From: an uncultured Acidimicrobiales bacterium
GTDB lineage: Bacteria > Actinomycetota > Acidimicrobiia > Acidimicrobiales > SZUA-35
Direction: 5' to 3'
DNA: 64,000 bases
Assembly (NCBI GenBank): GCA_937997485.1
Contig: CALKTH010000100.1
Coordinates: 1 to 64,000 of the forward strand
Each line of letters begins with the position of its first letter. Within the stretch, counting starts at the first letter, position 1. The position numbers were made by a program, and so were the translations under genes. Below the pieces are notes generated by a model. The model was not told where the DNA came from, searched no databases, and saw nothing but the letters and a program-made list of their open reading frames with translations. Positions 1 to 8,154 of the stretch are shown here, in pieces.

Positions 1-335
1 GTGGGTGCGCACTCGTAGTGCTCCGCGAATGCCCTGAACGGCATCGTCGTGCGCTCGAAGCGAAAGCCCATTCGCTCGCCCTCGTCCCAGGTGAGAAAGA
101 GCTCGTCGATCCGCTGACCGCTGGTCGTGACTGTGCGCGTCGTGCCCACGCCGAAGGGCTCGGGTGAGGTCCATTCGACGTCGATACCCAGCCACTCCTT
201 CCATGCCGGACCGTCTTCTAGACAGCGGAACAGGCTGGCGGCCGGCGCCGCGATGGGCTGCACGAGTGTGTTCTGGTTCGAGCCCGACAACGCGTATTCG
301 GCGTCGACTGGGGCGAGGTCCTTCAGTTTCGGCAT
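1..335 (-). CDS. SRPBCC (polyketide cyclase/START-like) family protein, partial
   Basis: The reading frame opens at an ATG (335-333) preceded by a clear AGGAG about 6 nt upstream and runs off the left edge without a stop, so the C-terminus is missing; about 111 residues are visible. The protein has no signal peptide. The stretch with AWKEWLG followed by WTSPEPFGVGTTRTV and a later ELFLTWDEGERMGFRFE is typical of SRPBCC ligand-binding folds, where a small hydrophobic molecule sits in a deep cavity. It is the last visible gene of a minus-strand run with an acyl-CoA dehydrogenase, two SDRs and a CoA-transferase-like protein, so a role in handling or modifying the same hydrophobic substrate is a reasonable inference. 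The exact substrate cannot be told. Confidence 0.7.
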   Translation of the reverse strand, partial: MPKLKDLAPVDAEYALSGSNQNTLVQPIAAPAASLFRCLEDGPAWKEWLGIDVEWTSPEPFGVGTTRTVTTSGQRIDELFLTWDEGERMGFRFERTTMPFRAFAEHYECAP

Positions 336-399
336 GCCGGCTCCTGGGATGGTGGGCGAAGCTCGCCAACGTCTCGCCAGTGTGCCAGCCCGGACGAGG

Positions 400-1161
400 T
401 CAGCGGGGCGAGAAGCGCTGGCCACCATCGAGGCGAATGGTGTCGCCGTTGAGCATTGGATTCTCGATGATGGCGATCGCCAACCGTCCGTACTCGTCAG
501 GACGTCCCATGCGCTTGGGGAAGGCCGCATCCTTGGTGAGATTTTCCGCTCGATCCTCGGTCACTCGAGCAGTGAGGCCGGTGGCGAACAGGCTGGGGGC
601 GATCGTGTTCACACGAATGCCCAAGGTGCCGAGGTCTCGGGCCATGGTCAGTGTCATCCCGGCGACGCCAGCCTTCGCTGCGGTGTAGGCAACCTGGCCG
701 ATCTGCCCCTCGAATGCGGCGATGGAGGCGGTGTTGATCATCACGCCTCGCTCCTCGTCCTCGTTCGGCTCGTTCTTGCTCATGTGCCACGCACACAAGC
801 GGTTCGTGTTGAACGTGCCGATCAGGTTGAGGTCGATCACCGAGCGGAAGTCATCTAGCGAGAAGGGTCCCTCACGGCCCACGGTCCGCCCGGCCTTGCC
901 GCCTCCCGCTGTGTTCACCGCAATGTCGAGGCCGCCGAGGGCTTCGACGGCTTCGGCGATCACGACTTCGATGCCCTCGAAGTCGAGGACGTTGCAGGGG
1001 TGCCAGGAGCCGTTCAGCTCGGCGGCGACGTCGGCTCCCGCCGACTCCTCACGATCGAGAATGGCGACTGCTCCCCCGCCATCCACGATGCGGGTGGCGG
1101 TGGCTCGGGCCATGCCCGAGGCGCCTCCGATGATGATCGCTCTCGAACCGATGATGTCCAT
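400..1161 (-). CDS. SDR oxidoreductase, HSD10-like (3-hydroxyacyl-CoA dehydrogenase type)
   Basis: 253-residue classical short-chain dehydrogenase/reductase. The cofactor loop is GGASGMA (residues 12-18), the NNAG motif appears as NTAG (83-86), and the catalytic Ser146, Tyr159 and Lys163 (YTAAK) are all present. Asp36 at the end of the second strand favours NAD over NADP. The GGASGMA start and the internal ASIAAFEGQIGQVAY stretch recall 17-beta-HSD10/2-methyl-3-hydroxybutyryl-CoA dehydrogenases, which oxidise the 3-hydroxyl of acyl-CoAs or hydroxysteroids. It lies 15 nt downstream of the AMACR-like gene and upstream of the SRPBCC gene in the same direction, so it probably performs a beta-oxidation-type alcohol oxidation in this pathway. 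The family assignment is firm; the substrate is inferred. Confidence 0.85.
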   Translation of the reverse strand: MDIIGSRAIIIGGASGMARATATRIVDGGGAVAILDREESAGADVAAELNGSWHPCNVLDFEGIEVVIAEAVEALGGLDIAVNTAGGGKAGRTVGREGPFSLDDFRSVIDLNLIGTFNTNRLCAWHMSKNEPNEDEERGVMINTASIAAFEGQIGQVAYTAAKAGVAGMTLTMARDLGTLGIRVNTIAPSLFATGLTARVTEDRAENLTKDAAFPKRMGRPDEYGRLAIAIIENPMLNGDTIRLDGGQRFSPR

Positions 1162-1176
1162 GTTCTTGTCTTTCGC

Positions 1177-2337
1177 TCAGGTGGTGGGCTGGTCTTCCAC
1201 GTTCGTGATGGCTCCCGACTCCCGCAGGGTCGCGATCTCGTCCGCCGTGAAGCCAAACTCGAGCAGGACCTCGTCAGTGTGTTGGCCGTGCTCTGGGGGT
1301 TGGCGGACGACCTCGGTGGGTGTCTCGCTGAACCGCGGCGCCGGCGCAGGCTGGGTCACTCCTCCGTGTTCGACGAAGGTTCCCCGCTCCACGAGGTGCG
1401 GGTGGTTCGGAGCTTCGTGCAGGTCGAGCACGGGCTGCACGCACGCATTGCGACCTTCGGTGTGGGCCACCCACTCGTCTCGTGTGCGCGTTGCCACGAT
1501 GGCGGCGAACTTCTCCGTGAGGTCCGGCCAATCGGTGCGGGGACGATGGAAGCCGAACTCTTCGGGATCGAGGCCGAAGGCCGCCTCGAGGTTCTGGTAG
1601 AGCCGGGGGCTGAGGCAGGCAATGGAGAGGAAGCGATCATCGGCGCAGCGATACATGCGGTAGAGCCAGTGGCCGCCGTCGACCGTGTTGGTCCCTCGCT
1701 CGTTTCGCCAGAAGCCGGTGGGGAGTCCGCCGTACATGTACGCCATGAGGTTGGCCGACCCATCAACCATGGCGGCATCGATGACCTGGCCCTTGCCGGT
1801 CTTGGTGGCGGACATGATCCCGGCCAGCATCCCCATGGCGAGGAAGGTGCCGCCGCCCCCAAAGTCGCCACCGAGGATGAGTGGCGGGACCGGCTGTTCG
1901 GCGGGGCCGACTGCGTGAGCAACGCCGGTGAGTGAGATGTAGCTGAGGTCGAATCCGGCCTGATCGGCGAGCGGACCGTCCTGGCCCCAGCCGGTCATCC
2001 GGCCGTACACGAGGGCGGGGTTCCGGGCCAGGCAGTCATCGGGGCCAACGCCAAGCTTCTCGCACACACCAGGCCGATTGCCCTCGATCAGGCCATCTGC
2101 CTGCTCGACGAGGCGCATGAACGTATCGATGCCGTCCGGCGTGGCGAAGTCGATCGTGACCGCTCGACGATTGCGGTACAGCGTTCGGTACTCGTTCGGC
2201 GGATAGCCGTAGTCCGGCTCATTGGGACGGTCGATGCGGATGACATTGGCCCCCATATCCGCCAGCAGCATCGCCGCGAACGGGCCGGGGCCGATGCACC
2301 ACAACTCGAGAATGGTGACGCCTTCGAGCGGACCCAT
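1177..2337 (-). CDS. CaiB/BaiF family III CoA-transferase, AMACR-like
   Basis: 386 residues with the family III CoA-transferase fold. The N-terminus (GPGPFAAMLLADMGANVIRI) and the RAVTIDF and NRPGVCEKLGVGPDD segments match alpha-methylacyl-CoA racemases (AMACR/MCR) more than formyl-CoA transferases, and alignment by eye runs almost without gaps to residue 250. However, the racemase base His126 (GHDINY context) is Phe129 here (GFDLSY) and Glu241 is replaced by Ser243, while Asp156 is kept as Asp158 (GGDFGGG). A normal two-base racemase mechanism is therefore unlikely; a CoA-transferase or a one-base reaction is possible. The start ATG follows the preceding SDR stop by 3 nt, indicating co-transcription. 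Confidence 0.85.
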   Translation of the reverse strand: MGPLEGVTILELWCIGPGPFAAMLLADMGANVIRIDRPNEPDYGYPPNEYRTLYRNRRAVTIDFATPDGIDTFMRLVEQADGLIEGNRPGVCEKLGVGPDDCLARNPALVYGRMTGWGQDGPLADQAGFDLSYISLTGVAHAVGPAEQPVPPLILGGDFGGGGTFLAMGMLAGIMSATKTGKGQVIDAAMVDGSANLMAYMYGGLPTGFWRNERGTNTVDGGHWLYRMYRCADDRFLSIACLSPRLYQNLEAAFGLDPEEFGFHRPRTDWPDLTEKFAAIVATRTRDEWVAHTEGRNACVQPVLDLHEAPNHPHLVERGTFVEHGGVTQPAPAPRFSETPTEVVRQPPEHGQHTDEVLLEFGFTADEIATLRESGAITNVEDQPTT

Positions 2338-2340
2338 GAA

Positions 2341-3117
2341 TCAGCGCGGACCCTGGCCGTCGTCCACCTTGATGACCGTGCCAGTGACGAACTCACTGGC
2401 TGGGGCGCAGAGATAGAGAAGCGTGGAGTCGAGCTGTGCCGGATCGCCCAGGCGGCCTCGGGGAAAGCCGGCCGTGATGTCGCCCATGCGGCTGAGCATG
2501 CCGTCCATCATCTCCGAGGCAAAGGCGCCGGGTGCGATGGCGTTGACGTTGATGTGGTTGCGAGCCCATTCCACGGCGAGAGTCTCGGTCATACGGACGA
2601 CGCCCGCCTTGGTAATGGAGTAGAGCGCGGCGCCCTGGCCCCGATAGTTGTAGGCGCCGATGGAGCTGATGTTGACGATCCGCCCCGGCGTCTCCGTGGC
2701 GATGAGCCGCTTGGCCACCTCGATGGACATGAGGTACGGCCCCCTCAGGTTCACGCCGAGGACGTGGTCGACGAGATCGACGTCCATCTTGTGGGCCCGC
2801 TGGGCGTCGACGACGCCCGCGTTGTTCACGAGGATCTGCACGGTCCCGCAGGTCTCGGTTGCTTCGGCCACGACGGAGGCAATCGACTCGGCGTCGGAGA
2901 CATCGAGCGCGATGGGGGTGGCCTTGCCACCGGCTGCCTCGATCTCGGCTGCGAGGGTTGCGAGACGATCCTCTCGCCGTGCGGTGACAACGACGTGGGC
3001 ACCTGCACTCGCCAGGGTGCGGGCGAACCGGTGGCCGAGCCCGGCGGTTGCTCCGGTCACGAGGGCGACCTGGCCGGTGAGATCGTGACTGGCGTTGGGA
3101 AGCGGGAAGTCAGTCAT
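2341..3117 (-). CDS. SDR family oxidoreductase
   Basis: 258-residue classical SDR. TGATAGLG (21-28) is the dinucleotide loop, NNAG is intact (98-101), and Ser152, Tyr166 and Lys170 (YSITK) form the catalytic set. ARR after the second strand (46-48) favours NADP(H). The C-terminal GTVIKVDDGQG is the usual SDR tail. Its ATG overlaps the stop of the acyl-CoA dehydrogenase by one base (TGATG), so translation is coupled. It could be a 3-oxoacyl reductase or a 3-hydroxyacyl/hydroxysteroid dehydrogenase; the sequence alone does not settle direction or substrate. With a second, NAD-type SDR in the same operon, the two may act on different hydroxyls of one molecule. Confidence 0.85.
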   Translation of the reverse strand: MTDFPLPNASHDLTGQVALVTGATAGLGHRFARTLASAGAHVVVTARREDRLATLAAEIEAAGGKATPIALDVSDAESIASVVAEATETCGTVQILVNNAGVVDAQRAHKMDVDLVDHVLGVNLRGPYLMSIEVAKRLIATETPGRIVNISSIGAYNYRGQGAALYSITKAGVVRMTETLAVEWARNHINVNAIAPGAFASEMMDGMLSRMGDITAGFPRGRLGDPAQLDSTLLYLCAPASEFVTGTVIKVDDGQGPR

Positions 3118-4415
3118 CAGTACTCCCCCACTTCGTGCTCAATCATCTCAGCGAACCGGGCTTCGGCCGCTGCTCGTGCTGTGGGGAGGTGGTAGGAGGG
3201 GAAGAGTCCGTCGGAAGGCTTGTAGTCCTTGAGCACCTGGCGAGCGAGCGTGACCTGATGCACTTCGGTCGGTCCGTCCGCAAGGGCCAGCATGTCGGCG
3301 GTCATCCGCATGGAAGCGAAGGGCATCTCGTTTGAGATTCCGATGGACCCGTGCAGATGCATGGCTCGGGCCACGATGCCGTGGCCGACTCGGGCCATGG
3401 CCACCTTCACGCCAGAGATGTCGCCTCGCACTCGCTTGTAGTCCTGGTGTTTGTCGATCAGCCAGGCCGTGCGGAGCACGAGCAGTCGGAACTGTTCGAT
3501 CTCGATCCATGAATCAGCGACCTTCTCCTGCGTCATCTGCAGGGAGGCGAGCGTGCCTTCACGGGTCTCGCGAGAAACGGCTCGCTCGCACATCATGTCG
3601 AACGCCTTGCGGACCATGGCGATCGTGCGCATCGCGTGGTGGATGCGCCCGCCGCCGAGGCGAGTCTGGGCGATCACGAAGGCCCCGCCCTCGTCGCCGA
3701 GAAGGTGGTCAGCCGGGACTCGCACGTTGTCGTAGCGCACATAGCCGTGCGTGCCCTCGCCACTCTCCTCGGTGCCGAGCCCAACGTTGCGGAGGATCTC
3801 CAGGCCAGGTGTCTCCGCTGGCACGATGAACATCGACATGCCCTTGTAAGCGCTGACGTCGGGATTGGTGACCACCATCACGATGAAGAAGCTGGCGAAC
3901 CGAGCGTTGGATGAGAACCACTTCTCGCCGTTGATCACCCACTCGTCGCCGTCGCGCTCCGCCCGGGCCTTGAACAGCACGGGGTCCGCACCGGCGTGGG
4001 GCTCGGTCATGGAGTAGCAGGACGAGATCTCGCCGGCCAGCAAGGGTCCGAGGTAGCGCTCCTTCTGTTCCTCGGTGCCGTAGTGGGCCAGGATCTCGGC
4101 GTTGCCGGAGTCCGGCGCCTGGCAGCCGAAGACGGACGGCGCCCACCGGGAGCGACCGAGGATCTCATTGAGCAGGGCAAGCTTTACCTGGCCGAATCCC
4201 GGGCCGCCGAGCTCCGGGCCAAGGTGGCAAGCCCACAGACCTTGGTCCTTCACTTGCTGTTGCAAGGGCCGCAGGATCTTCATGGCTCGCTCGTCGCTCT
4301 TGTCGTACGGATTGCCGAGCACGAAGTCGAGCGGCTCGACGCTTTCTCGCACGAATGCGTCGGCCCAATCGAGCTGCGCTTGGTAGTCGGCGTCTGTTTC
4401 GAAGTCCCAGGACAT
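3117..4415 (-). CDS. Acyl-CoA dehydrogenase family protein (ACAD10/11-like)
   Basis: 432-residue FAD-dependent acyl-CoA dehydrogenase. Visible family marks are YSMTEPHAGADP (FAD and substrate contacts), GEKWFSSNA, the mid-domain strand end VRYDNVRVPADHLLGDEGGAF, and the C-terminal helical domain with MHLHGSIGISNEMPF and DGPTEVHQVTLARQVL. The latter resembles ACAD10/11-type enzymes, which take long or branched acyl-CoAs. The usual alpha,beta-dehydrogenation of an acyl-CoA is expected. It is the first gene of a tightly packed minus-strand operon (ACAD, SDR, AMACR-like, SDR, SRPBCC). A palindromic hairpin separates it from the Rieske gene upstream, so it probably has its own promoter. Confidence 0.88.
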   Translation of the reverse strand: MSWDFETDADYQAQLDWADAFVRESVEPLDFVLGNPYDKSDERAMKILRPLQQQVKDQGLWACHLGPELGGPGFGQVKLALLNEILGRSRWAPSVFGCQAPDSGNAEILAHYGTEEQKERYLGPLLAGEISSCYSMTEPHAGADPVLFKARAERDGDEWVINGEKWFSSNARFASFFIVMVVTNPDVSAYKGMSMFIVPAETPGLEILRNVGLGTEESGEGTHGYVRYDNVRVPADHLLGDEGGAFVIAQTRLGGGRIHHAMRTIAMVRKAFDMMCERAVSRETREGTLASLQMTQEKVADSWIEIEQFRLLVLRTAWLIDKHQDYKRVRGDISGVKVAMARVGHGIVARAMHLHGSIGISNEMPFASMRMTADMLALADGPTEVHQVTLARQVLKDYKPSDGLFPSYHLPTARAAAEARFAEMIEHEVGEY

Positions 4416-4457
4416 CCGGCCATCTTGCTCGACGGACCGTCCCCCGCCCAGCTGACA

Positions 4458-4510
4458 CCAGAATTGCCGCGCTCATGTCCCTCTCAGGTACACGAGCGCG
4501 GCAATTCTGG
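4458..4510 (-). terminator. 53-bp palindrome, copy 1 (hairpin after Rieske gene)
   Basis: Two 21-nt arms (4458-4478 and 4490-4510) flank an 11-nt loop that itself carries CCT/AGG. The arms begin CCAGAATTGCCGCG and are complementary except for one position, which is A-C on the plus strand but a G-U wobble in minus-strand RNA. It begins 22 nt after the stop of the Rieske oxygenase gene on that strand. There is no U-tract. It is 48/53 identical to the copy at 5738-5790. Most likely a transcription terminator or RNA 3'-end stabiliser; a repeat-family origin is possible. Confidence 0.65.
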
Positions 4511-4532
4511 GAGGAGGGGGAGGTGCGAGTGT

Positions 4533-5687
4533 TCAGGCTTCGAGGAGGCGAGTGGCGTACCAGTTGGCGAAGGCGGCGACGCTGGGCTCGAGGCCCGCAG
4601 AGAAGCGTCCTTGGTCGGCAAACGGGGACCTCAGGCCAGCGTGCTGCTGCTCAAGCATGGGGATGTCCTCGGCAACCGCGACGTCGAATCGCTCGTAGTA
4701 GTGCTCGGCTCGTTCGGCGAAGTCCGGAAGCTGAGTGGTCTCCGCTGGAAAGCAGACCACCTGTGCGCAGCGGGAACGATCAGGGCCGTCGGGATACACC
4801 TCGTACATCCACATGCCCTCGACACCGGCGGCGATCATGAGATTCGGGAAGAGCCAGGAGTAGCGCACGCCCTCGGCGTTTCGTCCGCCGAGAGTCTCGA
4901 TGAGCGGCAGGGCGAGGTGCTGATCTTCCTCGAGCAGGCCGCCGGTTCCCGACGTGGTGCCGAACTGCGTGGCGTAGGCGCCGGTCGCCGGTTCGGGCGG
5001 GTCCGGAGCGTGGTAGGTGTCGTCGATGCTGGTGGGGTGCACGTAGGGCAGGTGGTAGTACTCGTTGAAGACTTCGGCGAAGGCCTTCCAGTTGCAGTCG
5101 ACGGTGAACTCTCGGCGCCGCCCCGTCACCAATGTTGCAAGCGGCCAGGGCGCGTGGGGCACACCGAAGTCACCAAGCCACTCGTCGATCGGTGTTGGAT
5201 CCGATTCCAGGCTCACGAACACGAAACCGAAGCGTTCGGCGACCGGGAAGGAAATGAGCCCGTGCTCGGCCCGGTCGAAGTCCGCGGTCTCGTGCATGGA
5301 CGGGGCACCGAGCAGGCGGCCGTCGAGCCCGTAGGTCCAGAAGTGGAAGGGGCACCGGAGCTTTGTGCACTCACCCTCGCCAACCATGATCTGAGCGCCA
5401 CGATGACGACAGGTGTTGGCGAACGCCTGCAGATCACCCTCGGCGTCTCGGAGCACAACGACCGGGACCTCACCGATATCGACGGCAACGAACTGGCCAG
5501 CCGTCGCCCAACGATCGTGGCGCCCAACGCCAACCCAACCCCGCCGGAAGATCGCGTCTCGCTCCAGCTGGTGGATCGCAGCGTCGTGGTAGCACTCCGG
5601 CGGAAGCGTGCAAGCCTCACTGGCCGGAGCTCGGCAGCGCCCGAGATTCTCGACGAGAGTTGGGGAGAGCGTGGCAACGGTCGTCAT
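4533..5687 (-). CDS. Rieske non-heme iron oxygenase, alpha (large) subunit-like
   Basis: 384 residues. The Rieske [2Fe-2S] ligands are Cys93-x-His95 and Cys112-x2-His115 (CRHRGA and CPFHFW). The catalytic domain has FNEYYHLPYVHP with His212 and His217, the mononuclear iron facial-triad histidines, with Glu209 where the bridging acid sits; the third ligand is probably the Asp of AEDIPM near the C-terminus. Such proteins hydroxylate or demethylate aromatic, steroid or quaternary-amine substrates with electrons from a separate reductase, and no reductase or ferredoxin gene is visible nearby. The gene stands alone between two copies of the same palindrome, so it may be transcribed as a single unit. 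Substrate unknown. Confidence 0.88.
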   Translation of the reverse strand: MTTVATLSPTLVENLGRCRAPASEACTLPPECYHDAAIHQLERDAIFRRGWVGVGRHDRWATAGQFVAVDIGEVPVVVLRDAEGDLQAFANTCRHRGAQIMVGEGECTKLRCPFHFWTYGLDGRLLGAPSMHETADFDRAEHGLISFPVAERFGFVFVSLESDPTPIDEWLGDFGVPHAPWPLATLVTGRRREFTVDCNWKAFAEVFNEYYHLPYVHPTSIDDTYHAPDPPEPATGAYATQFGTTSGTGGLLEEDQHLALPLIETLGGRNAEGVRYSWLFPNLMIAAGVEGMWMYEVYPDGPDRSRCAQVVCFPAETTQLPDFAERAEHYYERFDVAVAEDIPMLEQQHAGLRSPFADQGRFSAGLEPSVAAFANWYATRLLEA

Positions 5688-5737
5688 CGGGGGCGAAACC
5701 TAGACCACCTCGGATCTCGACGCTCGTCGGATCAACG

Positions 5738-5790
5738 CCAGAATTGCCGCGTTCATGTACCTCTCAGGCACATGAACGCGGCAATTCTGG
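5738..5790 (-). terminator. 53-bp palindrome, copy 2 (hairpin after NYN gene)
   Basis: Perfect 21-bp inverted repeat (arms 5738-5758 and 5770-5790) around an 11-nt loop containing CCTCTCAGG, starting 28 nt after the stop of the NYN-domain gene on the minus strand. Relative to copy 1 at 4458-4510 one stem pair has changed from C-G to T-A on both arms, a compensatory change that argues for selection on the hairpin. Both copies are followed on the plus strand by a GGAGGAGG-like run. No U-tract. Confidence 0.65.
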
Positions 5791-5818
5791 GGAGGAGGAG
5801 AGCGGAGGTGGGCGGACC

Positions 5819-6775
5819 TCAGGGGGCCCAGTTGGCGACGGAGGACCAGAACGCGTCTCGCACGATGCGGCGTTCGTCTTCGCTCAATCGGCGCCCGGCT
5901 GGCGTGACGTGATCGATGAGGTCGGCGTCGAGATCGCGGCTGAGATAGGGACGAGACGCAAGGAGTTCGGTGTAGGACTCCATCGTGGCGTTGGCCAGCC
6001 ACTCATCGGCGAAGGCTCGGGCGAGGTCGGCGACTCGAACAATCGAGGGCACCCCGGGAGCGGCAGCCGCCGGAGTGCTGGTCGTGGCGCTGGCTGGGAG
6101 GGGCTCGTCCATCCATGCCGGTCGGTTCTTCGGTCCCGCCACCACTCGAACAGGAGCTGGCGTCGGCTCCGGCTCGGGACTCTTGGCCGTCGGCGGCGGA
6201 GTAGCCGGCCGAAGCTTGAACTCCTCGGCCGGTTCGACCGTGCGACGATGTAGCCGGGCCTGCCAGAACGCTTCGTCCAGGGTGCCCTTGCGGTCAACCG
6301 CTTGATACACCGCGTCGGCGATCCCGCCGATCGGGATCTCGAGCAAATGGACGCGAGTTCCGTTGGCCTGGGCTGACTCGATCGCGTCGAGCAAGTCTTC
6401 ATCACCGCTCACGACCACCGCATCGTCGAGCGTTCGTCGGTAGGCGTGGGTGATGAGATCGTGGATGATGAGCCCGTCGACGCCCTTCTGCCCATCTCGA
6501 GCCGTTCGCCCCAGACGAAGCTTGACGTCGGGAAGCTTCGCCACGTCCCGTTGCGCGCCCACCGGCAGTCGGTTCGGCGACCCGTCGTACCAATAGGTAC
6601 GCAAGAGTTCCGAGGTTGGCGGCACGAGCTTTCGGGCCTCGGCGACGAGATCCGTGATCAGTTCGGCCGGATCCCACGCAATCTCACTCCGCTTGAGGCG
6701 TTCACCGCACGCGGAGGTGGAACCTGCGGCGAAGAGCCACCCGGCGTCGACAAGTAAGGCCCATCGATCAGTCAT
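5819..6775 (-). CDS. NYN (PIN-like) domain protein, putative ribonuclease
   Basis: 318 residues from ATG 6775; upstream in-frame codons encode low-complexity sequence overlapping the divergent P450 gene region and were left out. The N-terminal domain begins LLVDAGWLFAAG, followed by LRTYWYDG, KGVDGLIIHDLITHA and DDAVVVSGDEDLLDAIESA, which together give the conserved acidic residues of NYN/PIN-fold metal-dependent nucleases. This domain covers roughly residues 1-185. Next is a Pro-rich linker (PATPPPTAKSPEPEPTPAP) and a C-terminal helical region of about 80 residues that may bind RNA or a partner. It is divergent from the P450 gene by 55 nt and ends at palindrome copy 2. RNA target unknown. 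Confidence 0.82.
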   Translation of the reverse strand: MTDRWALLVDAGWLFAAGSTSACGERLKRSEIAWDPAELITDLVAEARKLVPPTSELLRTYWYDGSPNRLPVGAQRDVAKLPDVKLRLGRTARDGQKGVDGLIIHDLITHAYRRTLDDAVVVSGDEDLLDAIESAQANGTRVHLLEIPIGGIADAVYQAVDRKGTLDEAFWQARLHRRTVEPAEEFKLRPATPPPTAKSPEPEPTPAPVRVVAGPKNRPAWMDEPLPASATTSTPAAAAPGVPSIVRVADLARAFADEWLANATMESYTELLASRPYLSRDLDADLIDHVTPAGRRLSEDERRIVRDAFWSSVANWAP

Positions 6776-6830
6776 GCGGTTCTCATCGTTCGCCACCGGA
6801 GCATGTCTGGCATGGTGGCAGACTTCAGAG

Positions 6831-8042
6831 GTGCTCACCGAACTTCTGGCCTTCGACGATCCGGCCTTCATCGCCGATCCGTACCCCGTGCTGGCCGAGA
6901 TACGGGAAACAACACCGATCTTCCGCAACGAGCGAACGGGCCAATGGATGCTCACCCGCTTCAGCGATGTAGCCGAGACGCTCCGCGACCGCCGGCTCGG
7001 CCGGGCGTATCACCACAAGTTCACCGATGCGGAGTTCGGCCAAGAAGCCCCAGATCAGCGGTGGCAACACTTCCTGCAGCACGAGCAATGGTCGCTTCTC
7101 AGCTTGGAACCACCGGATCACACCCGCCTCCGACGCCTGGTTTCCAAGGTCTTCACGCCCCGATCGGTCGCTCAGCTCCGACCAGCGCTCGACGCGACGT
7201 CCGCTCGGCTCATCGACACCTGCGCGGAGCAGGACACCTTCGATCTGCTCGCCGACTTCGCCCAGCCGTACTCGGTCGCCGTCATCTGCTCGTTGCTCGG
7301 CGTGCCCGACAGCGACACGCAGCTCCTGCTGGACTGGTCGCACGCCATCGTGAAAATGTACGAGCTGAGTGCGTCAGAGGAAGTCCAACAGCGGGCCGAC
7401 CGCGCTGCGGGAGAGTACATCGCCTATACAAAGGCGCTCATCGCCGAGAAGCGAGAGCGGCCCGACGATCTGTTGGTCTCCAAGCTCGTGCAAGTGGAGG
7501 ATGCGGGTGACACGCTCACCGAGGCAGAAATCGTGTCCACCGTCATGGTCTTGCTCGAGGCGGGACACGAGGCCACGGTCAACACAATCGGCAATGGATT
7601 TCGTGCACTGTTTCACCACCCGGACCAGCTGGCCCGCTTGGTCGGGGGCGAGGTTGACGGCCAAGTAGCGGTCGAGGAACTGCTCCGATTCGATGCACCT
7701 CTTCAGATGTTCGAACGCTGGGTGCTCGAGGACGGGGTCGAGATTGCCGGTCAACCGATTCCGGTGGGCGACGAAGTTGCCATGCTCTTCGGTTCTGCCC
7801 AGAGGGATCCCCGCCGCTTCGAGCATCCCAACACCTTCGACGTCGCCCGCAACGACAGCTCACACATCGGCTTCGGCGGTGGCATCCATTTCTGTGTGGG
7901 AGCACCTCTGGCCAGGGCCGAGCTCGCCGTCTCGATCGACCGGCTGGTTGCCCGCTTCCCGAACCTCACGCTCGTAGAAGAGCCGAGCTACCACCCGACG
8001 TTCGTCATTCGCGGGCTGCAAGAGCTGCGCGTTTCGCCGTAG
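6831..8042 (+). CDS. Cytochrome P450
   Basis: 403 residues from GTG 6831, chosen because family homology begins at TELLAFDDPAFIADPYPVL; an upstream ATG at 6774 would overlap the divergent NYN start. Heme ligand Cys355 lies in GFGGGIHFCVGAPLAR, and the K-helix ExxR is EELLR followed by FDAPLQ. The I-helix reads EAGHEATVN, so Glu247 is followed by Ala248 where P450cam has Thr252; Thr249 is one residue later. EryF also has Ala there and uses a substrate hydroxyl for proton delivery. It is a soluble bacterial class I P450 that needs an external ferredoxin; none is encoded nearby. It could hydroxylate the lipid or terpenoid handled by the neighbouring acyl-CoA enzymes. Confidence 0.92.
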   Translation: MLTELLAFDDPAFIADPYPVLAEIRETTPIFRNERTGQWMLTRFSDVAETLRDRRLGRAYHHKFTDAEFGQEAPDQRWQHFLQHEQWSLLSLEPPDHTRLRRLVSKVFTPRSVAQLRPALDATSARLIDTCAEQDTFDLLADFAQPYSVAVICSLLGVPDSDTQLLLDWSHAIVKMYELSASEEVQQRADRAAGEYIAYTKALIAEKRERPDDLLVSKLVQVEDAGDTLTEAEIVSTVMVLLEAGHEATVNTIGNGFRALFHHPDQLARLVGGEVDGQVAVEELLRFDAPLQMFERWVLEDGVEIAGQPIPVGDEVAMLFGSAQRDPRRFEHPNTFDVARNDSSHIGFGGGIHFCVGAPLARAELAVSIDRLVARFPNLTLVEEPSYHPTFVIRGLQELRVSP

Positions 8043-8062
8043 CACCTCGACGGGGCGCTTTG

Positions 8063-8101
8063 GTCCTGGGTTCCGTGCGCGATGCGCGCTCAACCCAGGA
8101 C
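8063..8101. terminator. Bidirectional terminator between convergent P450 and acyl-CoA ligase genes
   Basis: GTCCTGGGTT (8063-8072) pairs perfectly with AACCCAGGAC (8092-8101); the loop contains a second GCGC/GCGC stem. It lies in the 112-nt gap between two converging stop codons, 20 nt after the P450 stop. There is no U-tract on either strand. Confidence 0.65.
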
Positions 8102-8154
8102 TTCGAGACGACCTTCGCACGATCCACAGCAACTGCCGGCGCCAACCGTTGGTG

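Noticed and set aside
3996-5912. Long plus-strand open frame (638 codons) opposite the acyl-CoA dehydrogenase and Rieske genes
   Set aside because: It is antisense to two genes with clear domains and its translation has no recognisable fold; long antisense frames are expected at this GC content.
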